From: an uncultured Eubacterium sp.
GTDB taxonomy: Bacteria > Bacillota > Clostridia > Lachnospirales > Lachnospiraceae
Assembly (NCBI GenBank): GCA_900551945.1
Contig: URYE01000012.1
Coordinates: 1-47,949 of the forward strand
DNA length: 47,949 nt
Direction of reading: 5' to 3'
The translations under genes and the position numbers were made by a program. This document shows, in pieces, positions 45,889 to 47,949 of this stretch. A model generated the notes under the pieces. That model saw nothing but the letters and a program-made list of their open reading frames with translations. It ran no database searches and was not told where the DNA came from. Each line of letters starts with the position of its first letter. Within the stretch, counting starts at the first letter, position 1.

Positions 45889-47754
45889 TTATATTTTTCT
45901 TGATGTAAAATACACAAAGCTATCTATTTTATCAAGTATATCTTCAAATACACTTCTTGGGGCTTCTTCTATATAACGTGTAAGAATTTCATTTTCATTG
46001 TGTTTAAAACGACCGTAAAATATATCGTACAAGTTATGTCCCCTTACATATATACGGATATTTTCTATATTATCTATTATATCCTGCCTTGTTTCTATCT
46101 TAATATGTGTCTTTGCAAGCATATTTTTAACACTTGTAAGTCTGTATAAATATTCTTGATACTTTTGCCATAAAATGTTATAAAACTCATCTTCACTTTT
46201 TACAACGCCAATTTTTGCCATCACATCAGGGAATAAAAAATAATTTTCAAAGGAATAATACTTAAGTATAAGTACATTTTTTCTCGTAACTCTTGGTAAA
46301 TTCCCCATATCCTGCAATTGGCGGTCTTCGTAGTATTTACAAAGCTGACTCGCAAGCATTTCTTTATCTTTGCCATCGCCATCTCTAATCATCATAAACT
46401 GGTCTTTTAAATAAACTGTATTAAGATACTTAAGATTAGCATACGTCTTAATATTAGTACAGCTATTAGTTGCTATTATTGCTATCCTTTGAAGCTTTCC
46501 ATTATCATCGTAAATTTCTGAATAATACTTATTAAGAAGAAGTGGCAGACGACTTTTATCCTGCTTTCCTTCTACTATAAATACAAAGCTAACATTCATA
46601 AAGTCATTTGCAGTATATCCTAAGTCATTTAAAATGTCATCAATGTCCGTATCGTTATTTACAGCCGTTGCATAGTCTTTTCCTGTATACACTTGCTTTA
46701 TCTGCTTCGTTGTAAAGTTAAAAAGCATTTCTGGTTCATGTGTAGAAAATATAACTTGATTTTTCTTAGAAAGTCTATACAATATCTCACTTGCTGTCTT
46801 TTTAAGGTGTGGGTGAAGATAAGTTTCGGGGTCTTCAATCATAATAATGTAAGGTGTCGTGTTTTTCGTATCAACGTAAGTTTCAAGAAGTGACAATATA
46901 TAAATACTTTTAAGACCTTCTCCTAATGCGTCAATATCACCAGTTCGTCCCCTATCTATATTCTCAACAATTGTATTGATTTTAAACACTTCATCCACAT
47001 CAAATTTTATTTCATAATGTATTCTTTCTGAGCCAGCTCCATTTTTCGCAAAATACATATTAAGTCTGTCAGCAAATTCATTAAGGTTAAGCTTAAAAAG
47101 CTTATATTGCAACAAGCGGCTGCTTTCAACAAGTGTAAGCTGTTCTGGAGTCTTTTTATTAATAACTCCAATGCACTCAAAACACTGATTACATCTTCTA
47201 GTGCTGTCAAATACACACTTATCTTCTCTTAGCTGACTAAGCCCTCCGTCTTGTTGAAGCATTATAAAATCTTCCCTTATATCAGCCTTATTTCTGTACT
47301 GGTCAACAAAGTATATTCTAGGAAATATTTCTTTAATATGCGTATTATTCTTTTTTATACCATCTCTAAACTGTACAACGCCATCACGCCTGTATATATA
47401 CTCAAACGACAACTCACCGCCATTTTCATTTTCACAAAATGAAGGAAATCTCGTTCTAAAATTCTTCTTCCACATATCAAAATGTCTGTATTTTCCCGCA
47501 ATTCCATTCTTGTGCATATATTCCATGTCTTCATTATCAATAATTAAATGCACTTCTATTATTATATTACCTTCCGTAGAATAAAAATCATTCTGAGTTA
47601 TACAATAATCCCCCGACACCGCCCTTATAGCATCAAGAATAACAGACTTCCCAGAGTTATTACGACCTACAAGAATAAGCACATCATCAATATTATCAAT
47701 CACAGTTTCCTTAATCGACTTAAAATTCTTTATACGAAGATATGATATTTTCAT
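45889..47754 (-). CDS. OLD family ATP-dependent endonuclease with a four-Cys insertion
   Basis: The protein is 621 residues from the ATG at 47754 (AAAGGGG upstream). Its ABC-type ATPase has Walker A GRNNSGKS (30-37), the signature LGEGLK (277-282), Walker B IIMIEDPE (303-310) and the switch His339 (STHEPE). A TOPRIM nuclease follows, with VEGKQDK (E395) and RDGDGKD (D458, D460). Inside the ATPase is C180-x7-C188-x2-C191-x2-C194, a possible zinc or Fe-S knuckle not usual for the family. OLD proteins include Gabija GajA and other phage-defence nucleases, but no GajB-type helicase lies alongside within the window. Confidence 0.87.
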   Translation of the reverse strand: MKISYLRIKNFKSIKETVIDNIDDVLILVGRNNSGKSVILDAIRAVSGDYCITQNDFYSTEGNIIIEVHLIIDNEDMEYMHKNGIAGKYRHFDMWKKNFRTRFPSFCENENGGELSFEYIYRRDGVVQFRDGIKKNNTHIKEIFPRIYFVDQYRNKADIREDFIMLQQDGGLSQLREDKCVFDSTRRCNQCFECIGVINKKTPEQLTLVESSRLLQYKLFKLNLNEFADRLNMYFAKNGAGSERIHYEIKFDVDEVFKINTIVENIDRGRTGDIDALGEGLKSIYILSLLETYVDTKNTTPYIIMIEDPETYLHPHLKKTASEILYRLSKKNQVIFSTHEPEMLFNFTTKQIKQVYTGKDYATAVNNDTDIDDILNDLGYTANDFMNVSFVFIVEGKQDKSRLPLLLNKYYSEIYDDNGKLQRIAIIATNSCTNIKTYANLKYLNTVYLKDQFMMIRDGDGKDKEMLASQLCKYYEDRQLQDMGNLPRVTRKNVLILKYYSFENYFLFPDVMAKIGVVKSEDEFYNILWQKYQEYLYRLTSVKNMLAKTHIKIETRQDIIDNIENIRIYVRGHNLYDIFYGRFKHNENEILTRYIEEAPRSVFEDILDKIDSFVYFTSRKI

Positions 47755-47812
47755 AGCCAAACCCCTTTCTTCACCTAAAGCAAATATCCACACTATTCTC
47801 TACTAATCTCTC

Positions 47813-47841
47813 CTGACTACTCTCCACAGCAAGCTGTGGAG
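47813..47841 (-). mobile_element. IS200/IS605-like end hairpin at the right edge
   Basis: A perfect 9-bp stem CTCCACAGC-AA-GCTGTGGAG with flank CTGACTA matches the motif at 44047-44075. The remaining 108 bases to the window end hold no coding frame with a start. They could be the non-coding end (or tnpB/omega-RNA tail) of an element that continues to the right. That is inference. Confidence 0.4.
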
Positions 47842-47949
47842 GTTCTAACTGATGATATTCTGCAGTAATCGTACATCATTTTCAGACTTTGGATTACTGT
47901 CTTTCTATCAGAGCAGCGAACTTAACAACCAAGCAGTCCTACGACCACA

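Overview
The window is AT-rich DNA from a low-GC, Gram-positive anaerobe of the class Clostridia, most likely a Lachnospiraceae member. The evidence is a YyaC-type sporulation protein, a CotS-type spore coat kinase, an archaeal/eukaryote-type prolyl-tRNA synthetase, choline-binding-like cell-wall repeats, OmpR-type two-component pairs and a gut-type beta-glucuronidase locus. Lachnospira/Eubacterium eligens-like bacteria are plausible, but the species is not settled by sequence alone. Nearly all genes lie on the minus strand. A strong promoter at the left edge also points left, out of the window, and looks like that of a ribosomal RNA operon.

Layout. 1-530: rRNA-type promoter and leader, then a terminator. 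540-3982: minus-strand group of CvpA, a DUF5711-like propeller protein and a membrane protein with a degenerate MPN domain and LysM. 4253-8648: plus-strand yyaC overlapping tail-to-tail with an operon of HIT protein, aconitase-family hydratase and coiled-coil membrane protein. 8868-9747: orphan sensor kinase, then a large palindrome. 9761-16262: glycan locus (PEGA lipoprotein, aminotransferase, phosphoglycosyl transferase, GT2, UDP-sugar 4,6-dehydratase). 16595-19470: CotS-like kinase and a secreted metallophosphoesterase with eight cell-wall repeats. 19706-24403: CCA-adding enzyme, ProRS, AI-2E family permease, RluA. 24728-27219: AAC(3)-family acetyltransferase, small membrane protein, LrgB and CidA/LrgA. 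27571-28320: Asn-rich CD225-like membrane protein. 28520-31108: relic MATE transporter behind an intact-looking leader-peptide attenuator, and a two-component pair. 31479-33759: DUF2318 protein and a HMA-TauE/SafE-cupredoxin fusion, probably for copper. 33991-39330: glucuronide locus (beta-glucuronidase, GPH symporter, divergent AraC regulator) with an operator array. 39595-43751: second two-component pair and MurA. 44169-47754: LysM/G5/M23 peptidase and an OLD-family ATPase-nuclease.

The most interesting unlisted structure is a family of dispersed palindromic elements of about 150 bp (16.5, 19.6, 24.6, 31.4 and 42.4 kb). They share a central block and occur in both orientations. Their arms differ between copies, yet each stays complementary to its partner arm. 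All lie in gaps between minus-strand genes. They look like a MITE-like or structured-RNA family that I cannot name. Other points of note are the leader-peptide attenuator left in front of a deleted MATE gene, three palindromic operators spaced exactly 22 bp apart at the glucuronide promoter, a four-cysteine cluster inside the OLD ATPase, and a shared IS200/IS605-like hairpin at 44.05 and 47.8 kb.

Many genes have an upstream in-frame extension. Starts were placed at the ATG preceded by a good ribosome binding site, so several coordinates are shorter than the longest open frame.
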